DNA of 41,808 nt from an uncultured Collinsella sp. GTDB taxonomy: Bacteria; Actinomycetota; Coriobacteriia; Coriobacteriales; Coriobacteriaceae. The stretch covers positions 1-41,808 of the forward strand of contig CAUGJE010000017.1 in assembly GCA_959599915.1 (NCBI GenBank), in the 5' to 3' direction. The position numbers were made by a program, and so were the translations under genes. Every line of letters begins with the position of its first letter. Positions within the stretch are counted from its first letter, which is position 1. A model generated the notes under the pieces. It saw nothing but the letters and a program-made list of their open reading frames with translations, did not search any database and was not told where the DNA came from. Of this stretch, positions 1-7,820 are shown piece by piece.

Positions 1-81
1 GGTCCCGTTCCGAACCCGGAAGCTAAGCCCCATCGCGCCGAGAGTACTGCGGGGTGAGCCCGTGGGAGGCCAGGGCGCCGC
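1..81 (+). rRNA. rrf: 5S ribosomal RNA, 3' part (cut by window start)
   Basis: The sequence matches the conserved 3' two thirds of bacterial 5S rRNA: the loop with CCGAACCCGGAAG, then GCTAAGCCCC, the GAGAGTACTGCGGGG arm and GTGGGAGGCCAGGGCGCCGC at the end. The 5' part lies outside the window, so the terminal helix cannot be checked; the mature 3' end is placed at about 81, give or take a few bases. It implies that a 16S-23S-5S operon ends here, transcribed towards coaE. Confidence 0.93.
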
Positions 82-111
82 TGACCGGTGGACGGCACCG
101 AGCCGTCAGCG
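79..111 (+). other. Nested hairpin directly after 5S rRNA
   Basis: CGCTGAC (79-85) pairs with GTCAGCG (105-111), and inside it CGGTG (86-90) pairs with CACCG (96-100). The outer arm reuses the last bases of 5S, so this fold competes with the 5S terminal helix. A role in 3'-end processing or as a first stop signal is inferred. Confidence 0.55.
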
Positions 112-122
112 ATACTGAAGAA

Positions 123-152
123 GGGGGAGGCCTCGCGGCCTCCCCCTTTTTT
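123..152 (+). terminator. Rho-independent terminator of the rRNA operon
   Basis: A ten-base-pair GC-rich stem, GGGGGAGGCC (123-132) with GGCCTCCCCC (137-146), closes a TCGC loop and is followed by six T residues. This is a textbook intrinsic terminator about 40 nt past 5S. Confidence 0.93.
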
Positions 153-219
153 GCGTTATAGACACGTTGTGCTTTGGGGCCTAGCTCCCCCGTATGCGCT
201 CTTACTGTTTGGCTGTATT

Positions 220-250
220 TTGAGTCCTTCTAGTGTATTTGAGCGATAAT
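220..250 (+). promoter_or_regulatory. Candidate promoter for coaE operon
   Basis: TTGAGT (220-225) and GATAAT (245-250, five of six matches to TATAAT) are separated by 19 bases, slightly longer than ideal. It lies 29 bases before the coaE start and after the rRNA terminator, so a new promoter is needed here. Confidence 0.4.
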
Positions 251-278
251 TACTCGCATTGGCGTTAGGGAGGGCTTG

Positions 279-920
279 ATGTTTACCGTATTTGTCTTGG
301 GCAATATTGCTTCGGGTAAGTCGACTGCCTGCCGCTATTTCGAATCTCATGGCGCCATGCTTATCGATCTGGACGAGCTTGCCAAATCGCTGTATGTGCC
401 AGGCTCCGATATCGTCAATGCCCTCGCGGAAGAATTTGGCTGGGATATTTTGGACGAGGAGGGCGGCGTTCGCCGTAACATCCTCGCTTCTCGAGCTTTT
501 GTTTCTCCTGATGCGGTCGCGAGGCTCAATAGCATTGTGCACCCCGTTCTCATTGAGCAGCTGTCACTGAGGATTCTTGATCCGGTTTGCTGCACGGTTT
601 CTTCCCCCCGTTATCCCTTTGCGGTGGTCGAGGTTTCTGCTCCGACTGGTTTTGAGGATGCATTTGGCTTGGCTGATGAAATTCTGGTCATCAGCGCCCC
701 TTTGTCAGTTCGTCGCGAGCGTGCTATTCAGCGTGGCATGGAGCCATCTGATTTCGATGCCCGTTCTGCTTGCCAGCCCGATGAGTCTGCGCTGTGCAAT
801 CTCGCTACAACGGTGATTGATAATGCCGCAGGCGATAATTCGCTCTTTGAGCAGCTTGACTCATGGCTTGCATGCCATGGGTTTATAGACACTGCGAATA
901 AGGAGGATTCCGATGCCTAA
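279..920 (+). CDS. coaE: Dephospho-CoA kinase
   Basis: Catalyses the last step of coenzyme A synthesis, ATP-dependent phosphorylation of the 3'-OH of dephospho-CoA, in the cytoplasm. The 213-residue protein has the Walker A loop GNIASGKST at residues 8-16. It is followed by the family's DLDELAKSLY segment, in which an aspartate is the usual base, and by a VHPVL motif. The length is normal for CoaE. ATG 279 is preferred over TTG 276 because GGGAGGG (268-274) would abut the TTG; spacing to the ATG is still short (4-5 nt). It overlaps the next gene by 8 nt, suggesting translational coupling. coaE next to uvrB is a familiar actinobacterial arrangement. The N-terminal half is clear; the C-terminal lid is divergent. 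Confidence 0.9.
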   Translation: MFTVFVLGNIASGKSTACRYFESHGAMLIDLDELAKSLYVPGSDIVNALAEEFGWDILDEEGGVRRNILASRAFVSPDAVARLNSIVHPVLIEQLSLRILDPVCCTVSSPRYPFAVVEVSAPTGFEDAFGLADEILVISAPLSVRRERAIQRGMEPSDFDARSACQPDESALCNLATTVIDNAAGDNSLFEQLDSWLACHGFIDTANKEDSDA

Positions 921-1494
921 GACACGTTTCTTTGCGTGGTATCGCCTTATTCCGCTGGCTGCCGTTTTTGCCTTCGGCCTTATCTCATTCGTTTACTCGT
1001 GTGCTCCTGCCGCCTTCTTTAAGCCGCTGTATCCGATTGACTACGAGGCATATGTAAAGCAATCCAGTATTTCGCATAATCTGGATCCGTATCTGGTGTG
1101 CGCTGTCATTAAGTCGGAATCGAATTGGGATCCCGAGGCCGAATCGAATCAGGGTGCTCAGGGATTGATGCAGCTGATGCCTGTGACTGCTCAGGATATG
1201 ATCGCCAAGGGTCTTGTCGACGGTGGGGAGTATTCGGCCGACAACCTTAACGATCCGGCTACGAATATCGAGTTTGGCTGTGCGTACCTCTCGTATCTCT
1301 TAACGTATTTCAACGGGTCGACGGATAGCGCTATTGCCGCCTATAACGCCGGCATGGGCAATGTCGACGGATGGGCGCAGCAAAGTACGTCGCTGCACAA
1401 TGCAATCACCTTTCCCGAGACGCAGGCGTATCTGATTCGCGTCAATAATGCCTGGGTTCGCTATAAGACCCTCTATCCCGATCGGTTCGTATAG
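913..1494 (+). CDS. Membrane-anchored lytic transglycosylase (SLT domain)
   Basis: A 193-residue protein predicted to cleave the MurNAc-GlcNAc bond of peptidoglycan outside the membrane. Residues about 11-30 form a hydrophobic segment, either a signal anchor or a weak lipobox ending at Cys30 (VYSC). The Slt-type catalytic domain follows: catalytic Glu69 in IKSESNWDPEA, GLMQLMP at 84-90 and the AAYNAG motif near 142-147, all hallmarks of the lysozyme-like SLT fold. It resembles the short single-domain enzymes of Gram-positive bacteria. AAGGAGG lies just upstream of ATG 913, inside the end of coaE. The gap to uvrB is only 51 nt. Substrate specificity cannot be read from sequence. Confidence 0.88.
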   Translation: MPKTRFFAWYRLIPLAAVFAFGLISFVYSCAPAAFFKPLYPIDYEAYVKQSSISHNLDPYLVCAVIKSESNWDPEAESNQGAQGLMQLMPVTAQDMIAKGLVDGGEYSADNLNDPATNIEFGCAYLSYLLTYFNGSTDSAIAAYNAGMGNVDGWAQQSTSLHNAITFPETQAYLIRVNNAWVRYKTLYPDRFV

Positions 1495-1545
1495 GACTAT
1501 GCCTGCCGCCTGCGTATACTGCAGATATATGAGTTAGGAGTATCC

Positions 1546-3786
1546 ATGGCGGAATTTGAAGTAGAACGCGTTGGCGGTGAACTTAAGCGCTTTGGCGTTG
1601 AAGGCTCTGACGTGCCGTTTAAGGTCGTGTCTCCCTATGACCCTGCAGGCTCTCAGCCTAAAGCCATTGAGTCGCTTGTGCAGGGTGTGAGGGACGGAGA
1701 CCGCTATCAGGTTCTGCTGGGCGTGACTGGTTCGGGCAAGACCTTCACGATGGCAAAGACTATTGAGGCCCTGGGAAAGCCGACGCTGGTCATGGCTCCG
1801 AATAAAACGCTCGCCGCTCAGCTTGCGAGCGAGCTCAAAGAGTTCTTTCCCAACAACGCTGTGGTCTACTTCGTCTCGTACTACGACTACTATCAGCCCG
1901 AGGCGTATGTGCCGCAAAGCGATACATATATCGAGAAAGACTCCTCGATTAACGAAGAGGTCGAGATGCTGCGACATCAGGCGACCGCATCGCTGCTCTC
2001 TCGACGAGATGTGATCGTCGTCGCATCGGTCTCGTGTATCTATGGCATTGGCTCTCCTGAGGACTATGCGGGCCTAGCCCCGAACGTCGACAAGAAGGTG
2101 CCGCTCGAGCGCGATGACTTTATCCATGCACTTATCGACATTCAATATGATCGCAATGACTATGACCTGGCACGCGGCACGTTCCGCGTGCGCGGCGATG
2201 TTGTCGACGTGTATCCGCCTTATGCCGAGCATCCGTTGCGGTTTGAGTTCTTTGGCGACGAGGTCGAGCTGATTGCCGAGATCGATGAGGTCACCGGTGA
2301 AATGCTGCGTGAGTACGAGGCCATCCCCGTATGGCCGGCATCGCACTACGTGACCGAGAAGCCGAAGGTCAAGGCGGCTCTGAAATCGATCAGCGAAGAG
2401 TGCGAGAAGCGCGTGGCGGAGCTCAAGGCGACCGACAAGTTGCTCGAGGCGCAGCGTCTGCAGCAGCGCACCGATTATGATCTCGAGATGCTCGAGACGA
2501 TGGGCTTTTGCAACGGCATCGAGAACTACTCGCGTCATCTGGACGGTCGCAAGCCGGGTGAGCCGCCGTTTACCCTGATCGATTACTTTCCTAAGGACAT
2601 GCTCTGCATCATCGATGAGAGCCATGTGACAGTGCCGCAGATTCGCGGCATGCACGAAGGTGACCGCTCGCGTAAGGTGACGCTGGTGGAACACGGTTTT
2701 CGCCTGCCCTCGGCGCTCGATAACCGCCCGCTTCGTTTCGATGAGTTTGAGGCAAGGATCCCCCAGTTTATCTATGTTTCGGCCACGCCGGGCGACTATG
2801 AGCTGCGGGTTAGCCAGAACGACGTTGAGCAGATCATTCGTCCGACCGGTCTGCTCGATCCCAGGATCGACGTTCGTCCGGTCCGAGGCCAGATTGACGA
2901 TCTTGAGGACGAGATTCGCGAGCGCGTTGCCCGCAAGGAGCGTGTGCTGGTGACCACGTTGACCAAGCGCATGGCCGAAGACCTGACCGACCACCTGCTT
3001 GATGCCGGCATTAAGGTCAATTACATGCACTCCGATACGGCGACGATGGACCGTGTCGAGATCCTGCGAACGCTGCGCGAGGGCAAGATCGATGTTCTCG
3101 TTGGCATCAACCTGCTCCGCGAGGGTCTAGACCTTCCCGAGGTCTCGCTGGTGGCAATTCTCGACGCTGACAAGGAAGGCTTCTTGCGCAACCGCCGTTC
3201 GTTGATTCAGACGATTGGCCGCGCGGCCCGTAACGCCGATGGCGAGGTCATCATGTATGCAGACGTTGTGACCGATTCGATGAAAGAAGCCATCGAGGAG
3301 ACGCAGCGCCGTCGCGAGATTCAGATGGCATACAACGAAGAGCATGGCATTGTGCCTAAGACGGTGCACAAGGCCATCAACGACATTTCGAGCTTTATTG
3401 CCGAGGCCGAAAAGACCGTGGGCTCGAAGGGGCGCTCGAGAGGCGATTCGCTGGGTCACGGTGCGTTCTATACACCCGACGAAAACGGCGAGGGTGCCGC
3501 GCCGGAGACGGTGGCACCCGAGCAGACGCTTGCCGAGCAGCTGGAAGGGCTGCCGCATGACGAGCTCGTACGGATCGTCGAGACCATGGAGGAAGACATG
3601 CGTAACGCTTCCGCCGCCATGGACTTTGAGGAGGCGGCACGTCTGCGCGATGCCGTCGTTCAGATTCGGGCGATGCTCGAGGGTGCGTCTGAGGACGAGA
3701 CGATCGAGCGCTTGCGTTCGCAGGCCCGCAAGGGTTCCACGTTCGCATCGGGCAGAAAACGCCAGGGTGCACGGTTTAAGAAATAG
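1546..3786 (+). CDS. uvrB: Excinuclease ABC subunit UvrB
   Basis: Damage-verifying helicase of nucleotide excision repair; it is loaded by UvrA and then recruits UvrC. Walker A GVTGSGKT is at residues 59-66. The damage-probing beta-hairpin region with YYDYYQPEAY is at about 112-121, and the DESH Walker B box at 357-360. The C-terminal UVR domain (about 676-715) contains MDFEEAARLRD and is the UvrC contact. At 746 residues it is longer than most UvrB proteins (about 660-700). The excess is a linker before the UVR domain and a basic tail of about 25 residues rich in Arg and Lys. TTAGGAG precedes ATG 1546. I found no LexA-like box in the 51-nt gap upstream. Confidence 0.98.
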   Translation: MAEFEVERVGGELKRFGVEGSDVPFKVVSPYDPAGSQPKAIESLVQGVRDGDRYQVLLGVTGSGKTFTMAKTIEALGKPTLVMAPNKTLAAQLASELKEFFPNNAVVYFVSYYDYYQPEAYVPQSDTYIEKDSSINEEVEMLRHQATASLLSRRDVIVVASVSCIYGIGSPEDYAGLAPNVDKKVPLERDDFIHALIDIQYDRNDYDLARGTFRVRGDVVDVYPPYAEHPLRFEFFGDEVELIAEIDEVTGEMLREYEAIPVWPASHYVTEKPKVKAALKSISEECEKRVAELKATDKLLEAQRLQQRTDYDLEMLETMGFCNGIENYSRHLDGRKPGEPPFTLIDYFPKDMLCIIDESHVTVPQIRGMHEGDRSRKVTLVEHGFRLPSALDNRPLRFDEFEARIPQFIYVSATPGDYELRVSQNDVEQIIRPTGLLDPRIDVRPVRGQIDDLEDEIRERVARKERVLVTTLTKRMAEDLTDHLLDAGIKVNYMHSDTATMDRVEILRTLREGKIDVLVGINLLREGLDLPEVSLVAILDADKEGFLRNRRSLIQTIGRAARNADGEVIMYADVVTDSMKEAIEETQRRREIQMAYNEEHGIVPKTVHKAINDISSFIAEAEKTVGSKGRSRGDSLGHGAFYTPDENGEGAAPETVAPEQTLAEQLEGLPHDELVRIVETMEEDMRNASAAMDFEEAARLRDAVVQIRAMLEGASEDETIERLRSQARKGSTFASGRKRQGARFKK

Positions 3787-3790
3787 CAAA

Positions 3791-3832
3791 CAGGCCCCGA
3801 GTTCCCTGTGGAGCTCGGAGCCTGTGTCTTTT
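3791..3832. terminator. Bidirectional terminator between uvrB and the flavoprotein operon
   Basis: CAGGC with GCCTG and CCGAGTTCC with GGAGCTCGG form a long hairpin (3791-3824), followed on the plus strand by a T-rich tail. On the minus strand the same stem is followed by TTTGCT. It sits between two convergent genes and could stop transcription from both sides. Confidence 0.75.
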
Positions 3833-3851
3833 GCGCGTTGGAATTCGTGCG

Positions 3852-5492
3852 TTAGAGGTCTGCGATCAGGGCTTCGGCACAGCGAATGCCGTCGGTGGCC
3901 GCGCTCATGATGCCGCCGGCATATCCAGCTCCCTCACCACAAGGGTAGAGGCCCGGGGCCGACACGGCGTGGCACGTTCGGTCTCGAGTGACGGTAACCG
4001 GTGAGCTCGAACGAGTCTCCACGCCGGTAAGAACGGCATCGGGGCGGTCATAGCCACGCAGTTTCTTACCGAGCAGGGGGATTCCCAAACGAAGCGATTC
4101 GACGATATGCTGCGGCAGGGCTTCGTCGATCGCCGTCCAGGTCACGCCTAGTGGATAGGTTGGTTTTACCTTTCCGGGTGCCGTGCTGGCGCGTCCCGCA
4201 AGGAAATCTCCGACGAGCTGTGCCGGCGCGTTCCAGTTGGAACCACCCAGGCGATAGGCGGCTCGCTCACAGGCGCGCTGGAGCTCAATGCCTGCGAGCG
4301 GATCATCGCTGGGAAGGTCGTCAGGTGTGACGTTAACGAGTAGGGCGGCATTCGCGTTGCGCCCGTCGCGGGCATTGAGGCTGGCGCCGTTGACGCACAG
4401 ATGACCCTGCTCGGAAGAAGCCGCGACAACCTGTCCGCCGGGGCACATGCAAAACGAGAACACGCTGCGGCCGTTGGGGAGATGGGCAACAAGCTTGTAG
4501 GGGGCCGCTCCGAGTGCCGGGTGCCCCGCCGAAGGGCCATATTGGGCACGGTCGATGTCGCGCTGTGGATGCTCGATGCGAACACCCATGGCAAAGGTCT
4601 TTTGCGCGAGGGCAACGTTGTGGTCCTTAAGGAGCTCAAAAATATCGCGAGCAGAATGCCCGCAGGCGAGGATGAGGTGCTTTGTCTCGATTGGCTCGTA
4701 AGCGGCGTCTTGGGACGATTGGACATCAATACCGGTGATGGCGCCAGACGCGTCGATGCGAATGTCGACGAGCTTCGTTCGATAACGGACGACACCTCCG
4801 AGCTGCTCGATGCGCTGGGATATAGCGGTGACAACCGTGGGAAGGATGTCGGAGCCAATGTGCGGCTTGGCATCCCACAGAATATCGCGGGGCGCACCCG
4901 CCTCGACGAAGGTTTCGAGGATAAGGCGATGGGCGGGATTTTTTGTTCCCGTATTGAGCTTGCCGTCCGAAAAGGTCCCCGCGCCGCCCAGACCAAACTG
5001 GATATTGCTCTCGGGGTCGAGGATGCGCTCCTTTAGAAAGAGGTCGATCGCCTGCGAGCGGCGAAATGCCGGGTCGCCGCGCTCGATGAGCAAGGGCTTA
5101 AGACCTGCTTCGGCGAGCGTAAGCGCAGCGAAAAGGCCGGCGCATCCGGCACCGACAACGACGGGGCGTTCTTGAGGCGCGTCGGAGACGGGGGAGGGGA
5201 ATGAAGGCTTGTCGTCCTCTATCGCGCGTACGCGCGAGCGGTCACGCTCGGCAACGCTGTCGACCGCTTTTCGCTCGAGGTGGGGACTAGTCAGCTCAAC
5301 ACGAAAGCTCAGGATAAAATGGACGTCTCGTTTTTTGCGAGCGTCGATTGACTTGCGGTGGAGCTCGATGGACTTGATCTCGGAGTCTTTGCAACGTAAG
5401 ACGCGCTTGGCGACTCGCTTGCCAACAATGAGGCAGGCATTTTCATCGCCGGCTTCATCGAGCGACGCGTTGACTTGGGTGATTTCGATCAT
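3852..5492 (-). CDS. FAD-dependent dehydrogenase (COG2509-type flavoprotein)
   Basis: A 546-residue flavoprotein of the uncharacterised 'FAD-dependent protein' family. The first 110 residues form the family's small N-terminal domain. The Rossmann dinucleotide motif VVVGAGCAG follows (GAGCAG at 114-119). Other family signatures are GLGGAGTFSDGKL, where GTFSDGKLNTGTKNP is highly characteristic, and the C-terminal ..PCGEGAGYAGGIMSAATDG segment that closes over FAD. The substrate is unknown. The start at 5492 was chosen because AAGGAG sits six bases upstream; a 41-residue upstream extension has no comparable site. It is third in an operon behind mrp and a second FAD oxidoreductase, with an 80-nt gap to the latter. 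Confidence 0.88.
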   Translation of the reverse strand: MIEITQVNASLDEAGDENACLIVGKRVAKRVLRCKDSEIKSIELHRKSIDARKKRDVHFILSFRVELTSPHLERKAVDSVAERDRSRVRAIEDDKPSFPSPVSDAPQERPVVVGAGCAGLFAALTLAEAGLKPLLIERGDPAFRRSQAIDLFLKERILDPESNIQFGLGGAGTFSDGKLNTGTKNPAHRLILETFVEAGAPRDILWDAKPHIGSDILPTVVTAISQRIEQLGGVVRYRTKLVDIRIDASGAITGIDVQSSQDAAYEPIETKHLILACGHSARDIFELLKDHNVALAQKTFAMGVRIEHPQRDIDRAQYGPSAGHPALGAAPYKLVAHLPNGRSVFSFCMCPGGQVVAASSEQGHLCVNGASLNARDGRNANAALLVNVTPDDLPSDDPLAGIELQRACERAAYRLGGSNWNAPAQLVGDFLAGRASTAPGKVKPTYPLGVTWTAIDEALPQHIVESLRLGIPLLGKKLRGYDRPDAVLTGVETRSSSPVTVTRDRTCHAVSAPGLYPCGEGAGYAGGIMSAATDGIRCAEALIADL

Positions 5493-5572
5493 CGAGGTCT
5501 CCTTAGAGGCAAGAAAGAGGCCGTCCGGTATCCCAGACGGCCCGAATGCGTTTTTGATTATAGACTGCGCGG

Positions 5573-6844
5573 CTACAGGCTGCTTGCAGCGCGAATGCCC
5601 GAGAGCCAGGCCCACGCAAGGTTAAAGCCTCCGCAATCGGCGTCGATGTCGAGCGCTTCGCCGCAGACGTAAAGCGGGGCGTCGACAGCGCTGCGCGCGC
5701 GTAGACTGGGTGTTGAGATGCTCTCGACAGATACGCCACCACGCGTGACCTGCGCCGAGCGCTCCTCGGCTGTTCCCTCGACGAGCAACTTAAAGTGCTT
5801 GAGGATCGAGACCAGGTGGATGACATCGTTGGAGCCTGGATGGCACTGCTCGAACGCCGTGCAGACGACGCGGGAGAGTTGCGGGGCGAGCATGCCGTCG
5901 AGCCAACGGGGATCGCGGGGCGAAAAGCCGCCGAGCAGCCCAACGCGCCGGTTGAGCATATCGAGCAGCTCGTCTTTGGAGAGGTCGGGGAAAACGTCGA
6001 GCAGGATCGTATCGCCGCGCTGGATACGACGGGAGAGGTTGAAGACAGCGACGCCCGAGATGCCGAAGGCTCGAAACAGGACTTCACCGTCTTCGTGCCA
6101 GAGCTCATTATGATTGCGGGCGAGCGTCAAGCGGGCGCGGACGCGCAGACCATCCAACGTCTTGAGTGCCGCCCGATCGCCAACGACCGTTGCCGATACG
6201 GGGCAGAGGATGGGGCGCAGCGAAGTGAGGGGGAGGCGAAACGTATCGGCGATACCGGTGGGGTTGCCGCCCGTGGCGATAATTGCGGCATGTGCCTGCA
6301 GGGCCTCGTTCTTGCGAGGGACATCGGCGAGCGCTTTCCGAAGCGAGCGGAGCTCCGATTTTCGGTCGTCGTGCTTTTTTGCCTTGAGCGCCCGCGCTGG
6401 ACGGTCTATTTGGAGTGCCCAGCCTTCGGAAGCTTCGTGCGCCGAGGCAACGTTGGCTCCGCAGATTAAGGTGATACCTAGGTGGTCGCAAACGTTGAGA
6501 AGCGCGTCGCGCACCGATTCGGCGCGAAGGGAGCGCGGGTACAGTCGGCCTTCCTCGGAGGTTGTCATGATGCCCAGCGAGGAGAAGAAACCCATAAGCT
6601 CTTGTTCGGGCTGGGGGCCCATGACGGATTCGACGAATGCGGGGTGGTTATACCGCCGAGGATCAATCGATTCGTTGGAGAGGTTGCAGCGGCCGTTACC
6701 GGTCGCAAGGAGCTTAAGGCCACAGGCGACATCGCGCTCAACGATGCAGACGCTTTTGCCAGCGCGTGCGGCTGTAATGGCAGCGGCGAGGCCTGAAGCC
6801 CCGCCGCCGATTACCAGGACGTCATAGAAGGCGCTCGCGTTCAC
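5573..6844 (-). CDS. NAD(P)/FAD-dependent oxidoreductase, HI0933/YhiN (BaiN-like) family
   Basis: 423 residues with the N-terminal dinucleotide-binding GGGASG (13-18) and the family hallmark GNGRCNLSN (49-57). The C-terminal segment CGGFNLAWAWLSG, near the end, closes the FAD site. Members are annotated variously as aminoacetone oxidase-like or BaiN (bile-acid flavin reductase). The true substrate of most is unknown, and nothing here proves a bile-acid role. The start is GTG 6844, directly abutting the mrp stop codon (TAA 6847-6845), so it is translationally coupled. This is the second gene of the mrp operon. The annotation of the family is secure, the function is not. Confidence 0.88.
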   Translation of the reverse strand: MNASAFYDVLVIGGGASGLAAAITAARAGKSVCIVERDVACGLKLLATGNGRCNLSNESIDPRRYNHPAFVESVMGPQPEQELMGFFSSLGIMTTSEEGRLYPRSLRAESVRDALLNVCDHLGITLICGANVASAHEASEGWALQIDRPARALKAKKHDDRKSELRSLRKALADVPRKNEALQAHAAIIATGGNPTGIADTFRLPLTSLRPILCPVSATVVGDRAALKTLDGLRVRARLTLARNHNELWHEDGEVLFRAFGISGVAVFNLSRRIQRGDTILLDVFPDLSKDELLDMLNRRVGLLGGFSPRDPRWLDGMLAPQLSRVVCTAFEQCHPGSNDVIHLVSILKHFKLLVEGTAEERSAQVTRGGVSVESISTPSLRARSAVDAPLYVCGEALDIDADCGGFNLAWAWLSGIRAASSL

Positions 6845-7675
6845 TTAGGCCTCGTCGGTCTCGTGCGGGGTAATGGCTTCGACGGCAGAGACTGCCTTGG
6901 GCAACATGCCATCGGGCAGCGCGGTCTCGACCTCGCCCTTATCGCAGGCCTCGGCGAGTGCCGGATTAATGGGAAGCTGGCCCAAGATGTCGAGGTTATA
7001 GCGATCTGCGACCTCGGGGAGCTTGCTCTTGCCAAAGACCTCAATCTTCTTGCCGCAGTCGGGGCACTCAATATAGCTCATGTTCTCGACAATGCCCAGA
7101 ATGGGGACGTTCATCTTCTCGGCCATGTTGACCGCTTTGGCGACGATCATCGAGACCAGATCCTGCGGGCTCGTGACGATGACGATGCCGTCGACGGGCA
7201 ACGACTGGAAGACGGTGAGCGCGACGTCGCCTGTTCCCGGAGGCATGTCGACCAGCAGGTAGTCGATGGGGCCCCACGAGGTCTCGCTCCAGAACTGCCT
7301 AATGGCGCCTGCGACGACCGGACCGCGCCAAAGGACGGGGTCGGTCTCGTTTTGGAGCAGCAGGTTGGAGCTCATGACCTTGACGCCGTACTCGGAGATT
7401 TCGGGCAGCATAAGGTTGCCAAGGGCATGGACGTGGCGTCCGCTCATACCGAACATCTTGGGGATGGAGGGACCGGTGATGTCGGCATCGAGGACGCCGA
7501 CCTTGTGGCCGTGACGGGCAAGCTCGGTGGCGATGGCGCCGGTGACAAACGACTTGCCGACACCGCCCTTGCCGGAAAGCACGGCGATGACGCGCTTGAC
7601 CTCGGACAGCGTGTTCTCCTCAAATTGCGACGGCGACGTTTGTCCGCCGGCGGCCTGTGCGTGTTCGCAACCCAT
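6845..7675 (-). CDS. mrp: Mrp/NBP35 (ApbC) family iron-sulfur cluster carrier ATPase
   Basis: A cytosolic P-loop ATPase thought to bind and deliver [4Fe-4S] clusters. The deviant Walker A SGKGGVGKS is at residues 34-42, the LVDMPPGTGD motif at about 141-150, and the cluster-bridging CPDC at 204-207. The 276-residue form lacks the N-terminal MIP18/DUF59 domain of E. coli Mrp and instead starts with a short Cys-containing tail. ATG 7675 was chosen for its AAGGAG six bases upstream; the longer frame to 7732 has none and would overlap the predicted -10. It is first in an operon with two flavoproteins, which suggests a redox or cofactor theme, but a functional link is only inferred. Confidence 0.93.
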   Translation of the reverse strand: MGCEHAQAAGGQTSPSQFEENTLSEVKRVIAVLSGKGGVGKSFVTGAIATELARHGHKVGVLDADITGPSIPKMFGMSGRHVHALGNLMLPEISEYGVKVMSSNLLLQNETDPVLWRGPVVAGAIRQFWSETSWGPIDYLLVDMPPGTGDVALTVFQSLPVDGIVIVTSPQDLVSMIVAKAVNMAEKMNVPILGIVENMSYIECPDCGKKIEVFGKSKLPEVADRYNLDILGQLPINPALAEACDKGEVETALPDGMLPKAVSAVEAITPHETDEA

Positions 7676-7730
7676 GTATGACTCCTTTGTATATGTTGGG
7701 GCCGGGGCCCCGCGATGTGACACGAGCGTC

Positions 7731-7760
7731 ATTGTACCCTCGTTTGCGAGCGGGAGTCAT
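7731..7760 (-). promoter_or_regulatory. Candidate promoter for the mrp operon
   Basis: On the minus strand ATGACT (7760-7755) and TACAAT (7736-7731) are separated by 18 bases, 50-60 nt ahead of the mrp start. The spacer carries an imperfect inverted repeat (CCCTCG / CGAGCGGG). Confidence 0.5.
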
Positions 7761-7820
7761 TTGCGATGCGTTAGGGCGGATCGTGCTTGCAATACGATGG
7801 TCCCAAGCGAATGGGCGGGC

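Noticed and set aside
1495..1545. LexA box before uvrB
   Set aside because: No CGAAC-N4-GTTCG-like site with fewer than several mismatches; only a TATACT-like -10 is seen.
5573..6844. Bile-acid reductase BaiN
   Set aside because: The fold family matches, but no other bai genes are present and most family members have other or unknown roles; only the family is called.
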